Assembly (NCBI GenBank): GCA_013399015.1
Contig: VWZX01009189.1
Coordinates: 372,001 to 436,000, forward strand
Direction of reading: 5' to 3'
DNA length: 64,000 nucleotides
Source of the DNA: Galbula dea
Lineage: Eukaryota; Chordata; Aves; Piciformes; Galbulidae
The notes beneath the pieces are model-generated. The model had not been told where the DNA came from and searched no databases. It was given only the letters and a program-made list of their open reading frames with translations. Positions 37,401 through 50,010 of this stretch are shown one piece after another. Position numbers and translations under genes: made by a program. Within the stretch, counting starts at the first letter, position 1. Each line of letters begins with the position of its first letter.

Positions 37401-40400
37401 ATTTTATTCATACTGCATTAAAAGAGGCATGAGGTGGTCAGAGTTTCTTAATGAATTAGGTAAAGAAAATCAATCTCTTACCACTGAACCTCCATCAGAC
37501 TCCAGAGTGCTAGGGTTTGACAACAGAACACCTAAAGTTCTCGCTCTAATGTCTCTCCCAGCCCCTTAGACTATTAGACTATTGAAAGACATCCTAGATA
37601 CTGAGTGCTCATTGCTGAACACTTGTTTTGTGTCTAGAATTAGCAGAGGTATCTCCTCATAAATAAAGCCAGAAGGCATAACACTGCTGATAGCAAGCAT
37701 TGCCATAGTACATGCACACACATTGAAATTTCTCAGGGCCCATGCTCTGCATTTCTAGTTAAAAACTTTGAATTACTGTTTTTCAAACAAACAAGACTTT
37801 GCATTGATATATACTCCCAAATTCACACCTTCCTGAAGAGCTTCTATGCATCCATTAAATTAAGAGATGAGTCTAAGGAGTCTTCGTGGGAGCAGGGTGG
37901 AAGGAGAGATGATGATGATGAACAACTAATTAAGTACTGAGGACACAAAGTGGAGAATGCCTTACTGACATCTCCCTTTCAGCAGAGAAACATCACAGGA
38001 AAGCATTGCAAGTATGTAGAGCATAAAAGTCACTCAGAGGAATTTATAAAAACTCTAGCAGAATATACAACTCAGTATAAAGGTTTTCCTCCAATTTCAT
38101 AGCTTTGAAATTCCAACTGAACTCTAAATAAAGTGCATAATGTGCTGAGAGCTCCACACAGCACAGGCCTTCTGCAGAAAGCACAAGAGACATGCTTGTC
38201 ACTTACAGACATTAAATGTGGCTGAGATCTGAAAACGTGAAAAAACACTTTTCATGCTGATTTTTATTACCAAATTATGCTTCTGGCTCATAGAGTTAGG
38301 ACCACTGATTTTAGCTGATTTTGCTGAAGTTTCAATTTAACCTTCTCTCCTATTATTTGGGAAATAACTTATAATAGCTACTTCATAGCTCAGTAAGGAT
38401 AAAAACAGATTTATTATTTCACTTCATGTTTCCATTAATCATCAGTGCAATTTAAAGCAGGGATAAAGACAAATTTTTTCTATTTCTATATAGCTACCAT
38501 TGACCCTGAACAATATACCTCTCCCATTTCCGCATCAAAATGACTGGGGGTTTTTTCCCATCATGAAAATGATAAGCAATGTTCAGAGGATATTAAGTAT
38601 TAAGTAAACACTCAGTATTAAGATACAGAGTCTAATTCAAAGGTAGAAATATGTTCTACTTTTATTCCACTTTAAGCTCAGAAAAAATTCTTGAAAGTGT
38701 TTCACCTCCTCAGTAGGTATTAACCACAAAAAGCTTTTCAGAGGAGAAACATTCTTCTTTTCTGAGTTGCTTTCCTAATATAGTTCTCTCCACAGGATTG
38801 AGAAGTGAAGCAGGAATTTAAGGAAAAAAATATTTTCTGTGATACATGAACAAAGAAAAATGCTTTAGAACTCATTCACAGGTGGAGAGATGAGGTTCAT
38901 GCACAAAAGATAGCTTAACTTTTATTTAATGGAGAGGTTGGGAATACATGAGCTATACAGGGGAGACAGAAATGAAAGAGGAAAAAAGTATTTTCTAGAA
39001 TCAATAAACTTATTCCTTTATATTCAGCAGGTATAATCCTGAAGCACTGCTTGATAAATCAGCAACTTATAAAAGACTGATGGGATCTTGAAATTTCAGA
39101 AGGGTTATGGTACAAAGCAAGCAGCTTGATCTCAGTCAGACAGTTTGATGCTGGGCAAAGCACAGCACTCGGTGTCATGGCAGAAGACATCTGGGGAGGA
39201 GACTGTGCTTCCAATATTACTGAAGGGACTTCATACTCTTTCTCTCAGTTTTGCAATCTAAGAGGTGATTTACAAGCTGTAATTGAAATGCCAAAGGACA
39301 TTGGCAATTCTGGGTATATTTGTGCTACAGTGCTGGATGTGACGACAGCTTTTAACTTGCAAGAGTAGGTACCAATAACAGCACAGGCACAGAGGCACAA
39401 AGCTGCTGCCAGCTGCAAAATCTGCAAAAGAACTTGATGAAATAGTCTGGTGGCTACCTTCTGTGGAATACTGGGCTGCTACAGCTGTGTAGGGCTAAAC
39501 TATTGCTGGTTTAAGTTAGGTTCTTTAAAATTTGACCCAAAAAGTCTTTACAGGCTGTGATGCTGGTCAGATCCTATTTGTAGGGTAGGCATATCCTTAC
39601 CTTACTTTCCACTTGGAGTCAGTAAACTAAACATACAGGATGTCTTTGATACTTGCCTTGCTGTATTTATTCATCAATCAGCTCTGCAGCTTCAACAAAG
39701 GAATATTGGAAGATATACTGCACAACCTTGCTGTAAATACTGCTTTGTTTTGGCTCAATCAGCAGAGTACAATAGTGTGATATTTCTTAATTCACTGGCA
39801 GGTGAAAGTTTGGGTCTGGCTGCTTCGGAAGACCTTCCTATCCCTATGGGTTTTTTAAAGGATAGGTTTTTAATAGCAGAAGCTCTCCTGAGAAGTTTAC
39901 TTTCTATAAGAAAGGGATGTCAGCCTGTAATTGGGGTACAGAGCTTGACAAATACAATAGGGACCATGGCATGGAGACATTTACTTTTCCCTAGGAATAA
40001 GGACTTGTGAACTTCGTTGGTGTCTGGGAGCAAACACATTAGGACTTAAAAATATAATCTACAAGAAGTCTTCCCAGACAGCAAAGATAACAGGACAGCC
40101 TAGAATCATTTCTTTAGACTCAACTAAGCAAACAAATAGACTACAAAACCAGTAATACAATACTTATTTTCACATTGGGATGTGATAACACAAGGAAATA
40201 GCAAACATCCTCAAACACCTCAGCAAGACAGCTGTCCTCAGAAAGATAAGGGGGAATTGGGAGAAGTAAACAGAATCATTATTCTTTCCTTTAATTGCCA
40301 TTTGATGATGAGGTATATTAACTTAAATTATTCCTAGTCCCTTTAAGAAATATTTAGTATCTCAGTTACTAAGCCTAGCTAAGGCAGCCTAGTAGCTATA

Positions 40401-41045
40401 GAATTAAGCAGCTACTGACAAGCTCACACTATGCTTGTGGTAATTTCACTGAAGGCAGATTTCACAGCTAATTGGAGCCTAAACCCAAATATTAGAAGGA
40501 AAAATTACAAATAAGAAGGAAATGCATCATATGTCATTCTTCATTATTCCTTCAATACAAATAAAAAAATGACAGCACTTACAGGAAACCATCAAGCTAT
40601 TAGGACTTGAAATATATTAACCTTTTGTTGTTTCATACCCAATGGGTATAACTGGCTCTGATGGAATGTTTTCCAAGCTTCCTGCTTAGCATATCCATGT
40701 AAGAAAACGTTTTATGTGGCTTCTCACTTTTGCAAAAGCTTCTGTCCTGCATCTCTGACTAAAAGCTGAATTAGTCTCTCCTTTTAAGCACCCCTTCTTC
40801 ACCTTCATCAGCTTATACCAGCCAGGTATGGCTTTATTAAAAAATAACTTGCTTTTCTAGAATTTTCCCTATCTTTCATTCAACAAAAAACTTGTTGTTT
40901 AATAATAAAAATCCTCAAACTATAGAATGCTTACTCAAATGTTATTAGATATTTAGATACTAATTTTCAGAATGTGTTTCATCAAACTCAAGCCAAGGAC
41001 CTTTCTTGGGGCCTCTCAGAAAGCTGTGAACAGTCTTTTAAGCAG
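34490..41045. other. AT-rich intron, no gene seen
   Basis: No recognised transposon or exon. There is an 11-bp hairpin at 36518-36550, a C-run (CCCCCCCCCC-type) near 36236-36244, and a short GAT run near 37910-37920. The part from about 39060 to 40010 is slightly richer in GC and has two open frames on the plus strand (80 codons at 39126-39368, 86 codons at 39750-40010), neither resembling any family I know. Confidence 0.55.
36518..36550. repeat. perfect 11-bp inverted repeat (hairpin)
   Basis: TTCTTTTGCTC (36518-36528) and GAGCAAAAGAA (36540-36550) are perfect reverse complements around an 11-base loop. A second, overlapping pair, CATTGTTT (36528-36535) and AAACAATG (36549-36556), can form a competing stem. 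Confidence 0.85.
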
Positions 41046-41051
41046 GGCCTG

Positions 41052-41330
41052 TTGTGACAGGACAGGGGGTGATGGTTTGGAACTAGAAAAGGGAGATTTT
41101 AGACTACAGGTAAGGAAAAAAATTATTTAAACCTAGGGTGGTATAACACAGGCCCAGATTGCCCAGAGAGCTGGTAGATTCCCCACCTCTGGAAACATCC
41201 CAGGTCAGGTTGGACAGGGCTCTGAGCACCCTGATCTCGTGAAAGATCTAGCTAGCCTACCTGCTCCCTGCAGGGAGGTCAGACCTGTGAATGTCCCTTC
41301 CAATCCAAACCACTCTGTGATTCTGTGACA
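41052..41330 (+). mobile_element. CR1 LINE 3'-end fragment
   Basis: The plus strand shows the CR1 3' landmarks in order: GTGACAGGACAGGGGGTGAT, GGGAGATTTTAGACTA, TTGCCCAGAGAGCTGGTAGA, CCCACCTCTGGAAACATCCC, GGTTGGACAGGGCTCTGAGC, CCTGATCTCGTG, then TGTCCCTTCCAATCCAAACC and the terminal ACTCTGTGATTCTGTGA repeats. The 5' side is truncated, as usual for CR1. It differs from its consensus at many places, so it is moderately old. Confidence 0.9.
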
Positions 41331-41339
41331 ACGCAGAAA

Positions 41340-44300
41340 TACATTTTTTTGAACAGAAAGCAGGTCTACTTGTTCTTTATCCAAAATAGCCCTCAAATCA
41401 ACCAGCTTCTGTCAGGGGTTCCATTGCTGATGTGTAGCAGACACACAATGTACAGTACTATTTAGAAAGATTTTTTACAGTGAAAGGCTGATGCTTAAGA
41501 CACTTTCTCAAGGACACTACCGACATCCCATGACAGCTCTGGGCATTTACTTCAGAGCAAGCTGTCTTGCTTTTACCTGAGCTATTTAGTGTGAAGTCCT
41601 GCTCTGAAAAATGACTCTGCAATGCTAAGAACATCCTCCTCCCTTGTGTCTTAATCAGTTAGCAAGAAAAGTAAGGTTAATAATTCCACTACAGTGGTGT
41701 TGTCATCCTGTAGAAATCCCTTCCAAATGGTAGTAGTAATAGCACTGCATCATAAGCTCAAAGTAATATTTTTTTATATATCTACCTAGACCCTTAGTGA
41801 AGGCCTTTTAAGCACCCAAACTATGAGAGAAACAACTTATTACTAAAATTATTAATACACATTTGAGACTGCATACACAGATATCCACAAATTTCTGGTT
41901 ATGGGAAAAAGTTACAAGTTTTTCTTGGTATTTCTGTTCTCAGATCATAGTACTGTGATACAAATGCACTTGTACTGTGATACAAAAGTTATTCATTTTT
42001 ACCTCCAAGATAAATTGAAAAGTGCAATTACAAATTCACCCAACTTAATATCAAGTAACATGCTCACATTAACCCTCTCTCATATCATGTTGATTGATCA
42101 ATGGCTATTTTAACTTGAGAGGGCTGGCATTAGGCATTACTATTTTGGCATACTGTGGACTGAATCCGACTGCTAGACAGCATACAAGTAGTATAGAGAT
42201 AGAAATACTGTGCAACCTATTCTAGCTACAAATCCTGATTATACCTCCTTCCTTCAAACAGCTCCTGCACCTGACAGCAAAAGTTGCCTTGCCAGCCACC
42301 CTACAATAAACAGCATCTTAGAGAGCTATTTCATAGCTACCCCCGCATCCATAAAGCTGCACCAAATTCGGAATATGGTTCTACCCAAAGACAATCCTTC
42401 TACTTTGCTTTAAAGGTTAGCAGTTGTACACCTCACTAGGTAACAGTGGCTTTGGGAGAAGAGAAGTGCCTCATGAACAAACACTGCTACAGTATGACCT
42501 AGGAGAAAGAATAGAGCCTTACTTGTACAGAAAGGTGCATTTCAGCTGAGTTGGCACTGCACAGCTAATACAGCTGAAAAAAACAATCCATTTCCATTTC
42601 TTGGAATGGAAACTTATTTTTTAACATGAGGAAATTGAAAAGAAATGTAAACAAGAGGCAATCAGAATTAAACCTTATTTTACCATAGAAACCTACAAAG
42701 AAAAGGAACAAGAAAACAAAAGATGTGCAATTATTACATAGCAGAGAAATACATTCCAGTTTGAAGGGGATGAGGAAATGCCTTTGTTAACATAGCACTG
42801 TATTAACTTTTAAAGCCATATAATAATGATTAAAAAAAGGTGTAAGACAATTCTCAAAAGCCTCACCATATCAACAATGCAAATAGAATGAACCAGAACA
42901 AGAAATGTGAAGTTCTTGTTTACAGAAAAAAGTGGATTTTAACAAGCTATTAATCTCTCATTGCATATCACAAGTCAAGCAATTTGCAAGTGAACACGAG
43001 AAAAACTTGTATAGGTCACACCTGCTACTTACAAAGTGTTGACATTTTTGCCATGTCTCACAAATATACTGTCAAAACTTGAAAGTACAAGACAAATTTA
43101 TGCAATTAAGTTTTTGTTTGCATTGCTAAAACAAGCCATAATTGATTGCTCATATTCTTTACTTCATTAATGACTCTCTAATTAGAAAAACCTTATCAGT
43201 ATCTGTGGCTGGAGGGTTAGCAGCCAGTGATAGAAATACAGGTGTGAAATAACCCAATTTATGATATCAGATGATGTTAATGATTTCACACAAAGTAGTA
43301 AGGTCCCAGGAAATATACTCTCAGTTCCTATTACTACCTACTGACAATCACAGTTTTATATCATGAAAAGATTACTATACTTATCTTCTCATTAGCAGCT
43401 AATTTCACTCATTCCTCTTGCCAAACTGATTATAAGAATTTTTTTCAGGCTGAAATGAATTAATAGGGCACTTGGACCCCACTCATTTTTCTCATGATAT
43501 AATAATTAATAAGCACTTATACACAAAACTAACTAATTACTAACACTAAGGACAATAAAACCTGTAATATACTAGAAGTAATAAAATCTCCTTTTAGTGA
43601 GTAATAAGCATCTCATTTCCCTATCTTGCAGTTGTATTACAACAAAATGAGAGAAATGCAAGCAAAATACAGCTACTGTGATAAAAATATCTCCTTTCAA
43701 CATCTCCATAGCTGTTCCCCCAAAACAGAAAACGTTAGTAGCAGTGTGCCCCTGAAGTTAGTGCTGAAAACAGGGTTTTGTTTGAGTCTTTAATGACTTA
43801 GAGGGACAGATTAGTGAGGTGATGAATTTCACTGATTAAATTATATTGGTTTTGTCAGAAAAACAAATGGATAAAACTTTAAAGTTCCATAGATACTGTA
43901 TAAAAGCTGGAAGACAAAACCTAGTGTCTCTGACTGGTATTTATCTCCTTCTGTAGCTCGGCTAAGACTCCTAGGTTGAATCCACACTTAATATACACAT
44001 CATCCTGCAGAGAAGACTGGGAAATCCAAGAAGATCAGGAAAAAGTCTTACCAAACAAAAAAAGTCTTTAGAGTATGAGGCTGTTTTGCCACCAACCAAA
44101 CCAGCCTGCAGCTTGTTGACGAAGGCATCTGTTGGAAGGTAAGGAAACCTGAATTGCTGCATTAGGACTAAGAAAAGAACTGGATCAAATAGTGTAGGCT
44201 ATAAGTACCCAAGCTAATTTAGTATACTGCCTTCACTTGTCATTCTCGGTAAACATTAAAGAAAGTTCTTGTACCTCTCTTTACACTCAAGAAGAGGCTG

Positions 44301-45070
44301 GATTCAGTTTTGTTTCTGAGACAGAGCAGCAAGGAACACTGGGATCTCATCAGTAATTAAAAAACAATAATGACCAAGTCTGATAAATAAGGCATCAATG
44401 GAATCCAGAAATATAAGAGAGAGACACTTCAGCTTACACAGACCACGTGTCTCTAAACAGCACCACTGATGTCTGGGAGCAAGTCCATTGCAGCAATGGG
44501 TAAATATGCCCCAAGTCCATAAGGCTCTAATGAAGTGCTGGGATTTTTTCCATGAAAAATACCTATTTGCAAGTTATAACTATTAAGTCAATCATATCTG
44601 GAAATCACAATGCACTTCTTCTCCTTATCCCTGCTGAACACTCTACAAATAGTTAGGTTACTTTAAAAATCCTTCTTCTACCCCTAAAACAATGCAAAGC
44701 GACTGATTTCAGGGGTCTAAAACAGGAACACAGATTATTTGAAATGTCAATACAAATATGTGGTCTTAAAGGAAGAAAATTATAAACACTTTCAGATTAA
44801 AGGCACTGGAGATACACAGCTGCAAATTTATTTAAATTTTCTGGATTGTAATATAGTCTGCCAGCATAGCAGACTTTTTCACTTGCAATAACAAATTTTG
44901 ATTTATCTGAACCTCAGTACCTCAATTCACACTCAGATTACGTAGATACATAGGCTATTTTCATTACTTTATTGGAATCAAGCCTCTTGTAAATCTTTTT
45001 GAACATAAATTTGTCCAGAGGGTACCAGATTCATCATCCCTCTAGATTTTAACTAACACATAATGTTTCA
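41340..45070. other. AT-rich intron, no gene seen
   Basis: No exon, RNA gene or transposon is recognised. It contains a 22-bp-period direct repeat at 41950-41986. Confidence 0.6.
41950..41986. repeat. two-copy direct repeat, 22-bp period
   Basis: GTACTGTGATACAAA occurs at 41950-41964 and again, unchanged, at 41972-41986. Confidence 0.9.
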
Positions 45071-45178
45071 CAGAGGGCTCCTTAGGGGTTTTTGGGGTTT
45101 GGTGGTTTGTTTTGGTGGGTTTTGATTTTGTGTTGGTTTTGGTGTGGCTTTGTGGTTTGTTAGTTTTGGGGTTTTTCC
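45067..45178 (+). repeat. G/T-rich low-complexity tract
   Basis: After GAGGGCTCCTTA the plus strand is made almost only of G and T for about 90 bp, with GGGG, GGGG and later GGG and GGGG runs separated by T stretches. The run spacing does not give four triple-G runs with short loops, so only weaker G-quadruplexes are possible. On the minus strand, the SDK1 sense, it is A/C-rich. Confidence 0.85.
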
Positions 45179-45179
45179 T

Positions 45180-48100
45180 CCTTCCAAAGGGTACCACACA
45201 CACTCATGTATTTTCAGGTTTTGTTTAAAAATTTTTTTTAAAAAAAGCTGTGATCACAACTCCAAATCTCAATTCCCCATAAAACAAACAATCCCACCCA
45301 AAACACTATCTGACTTAAATCATAAGCAGTATTTCCACTGGGGAAAAAAAATGCCTGATAGCTTTCTTTTTAATCTATCTTTACAAAGCTCTCTTTACAA
45401 AGATCAAAGAGGTTTCACTCAGACAGATGCACTTTCATGCCAATGGCTAGCAGAAAGAATAGCCTTCAAGGAAACTGCTCAGTGAATCCCTAAGTAATCA
45501 GGAAGCAGAACAGAGTATAAAAGTACAAAAACCTTCAAGAAGGTCAATGCAAATGGGAAAAAATTTTGACTTAACTTTAAGCATTTTTTGGTTTGGGTTT
45601 TGTTTGTTTAACTCCACTACCCTGGAGATTAACCATGAACTGTGGAATTTATCCATATTTGGCAGTAATTTCTCTAAAGTAAAGAGACATGTTAATGAAA
45701 GTAACAACTGCTGAGAATGAACAAGAAACATCCAAAATTTAAATCACTGAACTGTTTCTGTTCAAGACAAAATGCCTTTTGTTTCTTATTTCTAGCACTA
45801 CTATTTAAGCAAATATTTAAAGAACAACAGCAAAAATCCCTCAGGATATTAAGAAATCAACTGAGCAGATGATTAACCTCACTCTGCATTTAACATAAAC
45901 AATTGACAAAAAGTATACACTGCCTCATAAGTGTCAATTAAAATTGTCTTTTTGTAGTATCGTGGGAATCTAACAAACTAATCACATATCCACTTACAAT
46001 CTGAACAGATCTTACTCTTCAGAATCTCACATATTGCACTAACATTTATCCTTAGGAGGCTCATGGGATGTTTACCTACAGGTCCTTGCAGGATTTCCTT
46101 GTGAGCATTTATGCAACACTTATGTCATGCTTTTCTATGCATCTCAAACCTATTAAGCCGATGGCACTCATACTGCACTAATGGCCTGGTCACACACAGT
46201 AACTCTGAATCAATTCTGTGTGTGCCATGAAGTTGAACTGAGCATGGACAACTGCCAAAACCTTCTTCTGTAAAAACACAATTTCCAAATGGAACAAGAG
46301 AACCAGGGCAGTACAATCAAGCATGCAGAATGCTAGAATGAGTCTCTGCCCTTTGTATGGGGCCAACAACACAAATGACATTGAGACGATTCTTAAACAG
46401 CTTAGTAGCTTTCTCTGCATTGCATATGTTATATTTGTTCCTTATCTGAAATCATTTGCAAGTTTTCATTTTTTACACAATTCTTTTCCCAAAAAAAGAA
46501 TACACACAACATACATGCCTGTGATTTATACTGAAGTTCTGCCATGATAAAAGGTGACCTTAAAGCTCCAAGACTAGCACAAAAAGCACTGCACTCATAT
46601 GAACACTTCCAGCTTCCTTCCCCCACTTCCTATTACCTTTTCAGTTGTATTGTCAAGGGTCTTGCAGCAAGTTTTTCATTGAAACACCAGAATTACTTCT
46701 AAACCATTGAAGCAAAATCTGAATTATGAGCAGGAGTACTTTTCCTAGCACCATTTCAACTGATCAATGGTAGGAGATAGCTCCACAGGATCCCTGACAG
46801 ATCTCCTTGAAACTCTTGTACTATGAGTTTCAAATGAAGACAAAGCAAAGTGCACAGTAAGACAACGTGAGATTTTCAGACTATTTTGTACATTGGCCAA
46901 AACATACTTAATGAGGTTGCAGCTCATTACCTCAATACTAAGTTTTAAAAATTACTGTATTACAATAGGTTCAAATAAAACCTCCTCAGCTTACCTCAAA
47001 AACTTTAAAACAGTGGTTTCTCCCTTCATTCAACTCCCCATACAAGCTTTAGAGATGAAGAAAGAACTAAGATAATGGTCTTGATGAATTACATCCATGT
47101 AAAACAGCTTAAAAGGTTTCGGCAAACTCTGGTCTTAAGATAAAACAGAAGACTTCATTGTCACAGTAAGATTCAGTTAGACTTATGTCTGTGAGTTCAA
47201 CCAGGGCCAGCCCTCCTTTCTGGCTTTCTTATTAAATGAGAATGGTCCAGGGACTACAGCCCTGAAGGAAGGTAACACAGGCTGGCTCGCATCCTCACTG
47301 CATCAACACCACATTTCTGGAGCTGAAGGTTTATGTTATATAGTACCAGGCTCTGAATCTCCCTGGGCTTACTGTAGATGCTCTAAAATATAATTTTCTA
47401 TGTATTTTTTCTGGTCAAAGTATGTAAAACCATTTCAGAGTATTGCTCTTGGTACCTGGAACACAGTTCTTTTTTGCTTGTCTGATGTTTGAAATAAGAA
47501 TGGATGTGAGGAGGTTTTGACTGCTGTATTGCATTTTACTCTACGGTGTTAGTGATTCAGAGCAAACCAAGTCTTGCACAACATGGGGAGGACATGAGGA
47601 AGAAAGATTGAAACAAAAATCCTACCTGTAAGTACTACTAATGAAATCCAAATAAAGCCCTGTGTAAGATGGTTCAGAATTAACTGCAGCTCTACTATTT
47701 ATAACACACCACTTTCATCATAGATGCACTCTTACATTTCAGAAGAGACCCAAAGTAAACATCATGGGTTAATCACAGTTAATTTTAATGGCAAGATTAA
47801 CCTCATTAATGGAGCAGCACTCAACCTCAAGTATGATCCACAAACTCTACAGCTGCTAGGAACACTGAAAAATCTAGCTATGATTCAGCTTATTTTGAAA
47901 GAGAATCTCTTCAGAAATCTAGCATTCAGTACTTCTAAAAATATTCCTTGTATCCAAGATGAAACACCAGATGATATTTATTGTCCAGAGAGATATTTCA
48001 CAAAATTTGCACTGCCTACGTGCTACAGTACTGGGAAACCATCATGGCCTCCCTATTTGACAGGTTCTTACCAGGACTAACCAATGCTGCAAGGAAAAGG

Positions 48101-49490
48101 AACCCGCACCATATGTATGCATGGTTGTTCACTTTTTAACATTAAAGGTTAACATCAGCTCTGCAAAACAGTTTGCATCCTCATTCATATGCCAGAAAAG
48201 TAAGAGAGAAATTAAAGCAGATGTTTAATGACTGTTCTCAAGTTCAGCAAGGACTTCATTGATATTTATTTTACCTTCCAAATACTGTTCCCTAGCTGTT
48301 GCTGCCTCAGGGTGCATAGCACTTGCTCTTTGTCAGATTGGATGCTGTGAGTTTCAGAAGTACAAGAGGTAAGAAAGTTACCTAGGACTATGCTGAAGTT
48401 TGAAGAAACTAACACAGCATTGAGCAGAATCTTTGAGATGCTACCTTCCTTTTGGTTCTGCAGACTGCTAGTTTAAAAGTAATAAATCAGACGTGTACAT
48501 GTGTTTCTCTGCTTTCTCCAGCTGCTGGATTCTTACCATGTGTCTGCTGTAGGCCACCCCTCTTCCAACTCACAGTGCTTTCTACTAATTACATGCCTTA
48601 AGTGCTGTGTCATCTGTCTTCCTGTGCTCCACAATCCAGCCATTAGTCCACAAAACAGCTTCTTCATAGCCTAATATGAACCACTCTCATCACTCCTTTC
48701 TTCCTTAGTAGGTAGCATTTACTCTACCACATCACATTTCAACTAAGAGCTCACAAGAGAGACAGCAAGTGTAAGAGAACAATAGCATGTACTAGAGAAC
48801 GAGTATGAAAGCCCATGACAAATCTCAGGAGAAAGCAGACCAGAAACTGAAAGAAAATACATCCTTATTAATTATTTTGGTCTAAAAATTACATTTAATT
48901 CTTAATGGTATGCTACCTTGTCTGCACTGCATGAGGAGACTTCAAATTCACTTGAATTTTTCCTTCAAACACTGGAGCTAGATAGATTCCTTTGTCAGGA
49001 ATCAAAAGCTTCTCAAAGATCAATGGACTCCTCACCAACCTTTTGATTTGGAGATATTTACCTACTTACTAACAAAGGAAAATAATACAAAAAGCACTGA
49101 TCAACAGTAGAATACAAAATACCCAAAGCTAGCTTGCTCATGACAGAAGTCATGCAAGTTTCTTAACAGAAGTTTTCTCAGTAAAAAAGCTTCTGTCCCT
49201 AACATCTAGAGTCAGTTTTTTCACTCTCCTTGTAAACTGGAATTATGACATTTACATCTCACTTTGTAGGAAAAGAGCAAGATCTTATAACCTATCAAAA
49301 AAAAGTTTAAGACATCTGTGTTTTGAACTAAACCAGGTCCTGCCAGCTGTAAGACCTGTGCATCTCTCCTGGGGCAATTCCAGTGAACCAGACAGTGGAT
49401 TAAATATATGTGATCTCTGATCTTACTTATTTTGTTTATAAAAATCAAAGATTTGGGGATTTTCTTCTGTACTGTCATTTATGGAGTGAC
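45180..49490. other. AT-rich intron, no gene seen
   Basis: No exon, RNA gene or transposon is recognised. A 118-codon frame at 47724-48080 (plus) has no recognisable domain and is regarded as chance. Confidence 0.55.
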
Positions 49491-49493
49491 TCT

Positions 49494-50010
49494 CCATGAT
49501 GGGTTGACCCCAGCCAGCAGTTAAGCACCCACACAGCCACTTGTTCTACTACCCCCACAACAAAATGAGGGAGAGAATGGAAGCAAAAGTGAGAAACTCA
49601 TAGATGAAGATAATGACAGTTTAATAAGTGAAAGAAATGAGGAGAGGGAACAAACAAGTGATGCAAAGGCAACCACTCACCACCTCCCACAAGCAGACTG
49701 ATGTCCCCCAGTCTCTAAGCAACTACCTTAGAAGGCGAAACCCCCAAGACAATGGGGTTTCTTAGGTGGGGGGGGAGAGTTATTGGTGAGCATAACATTG
49801 TATGGGATGGAGTGTCCCTTTGGCCAATCGGAGTCAGCTCTCCTGGCTGCATCCCCAGCTTACAAAGTAAGATTTGACAGTGGGTAAGCACTGCTCAACC
49901 ACAGCCAAAACACTGGTGGATTATCAACACCATTTTAATCACAAATTCAAAACACAATACCATATGGGCTACTATGAAGAAAGCTAACTACATCCCACTA
50001 CCCAACAGGA
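49494..50010 (-). mobile_element. old solo LTR of an avian endogenous retrovirus
   Basis: Read on the plus strand it starts CATGATGGGTTGACCCCAGC and runs through GACAGTTTAATAAGTG, TGTATGGGATGGAGTGTCCC, TTTGGCCAATCGGAGTCAGC, GTAAGCACTGCTCAACCACA, TTATCAACACCATTTTAATC and GGCTACTATGAAGAAAGCTA. These are, in order, reverse-complement landmarks of a very common avian LTR whose sense strand begins near the right end, so the element points left, with SDK1. It is about 517 bp. The region where the TATA box is expected has decayed, the ends are worn, and no target duplication can be made out, so it is much older than the LTR at 24.3 kb. No internal viral genes adjoin it. Confidence 0.8.

Noticed and set aside
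39126..40010. Two plus-strand open frames (80 and 86 codons) in slightly GC-richer DNA, considered as a decayed retroviral pol or retrocopy
   Set aside because: Neither frame contains a recognisable motif, they are in separate segments, and no LTR or poly-A tail flanks them.
47724..48080. 118-codon plus-strand open frame
   Set aside because: No domain, signal peptide or conserved motif, and nothing around it suggests exons or a promoter.
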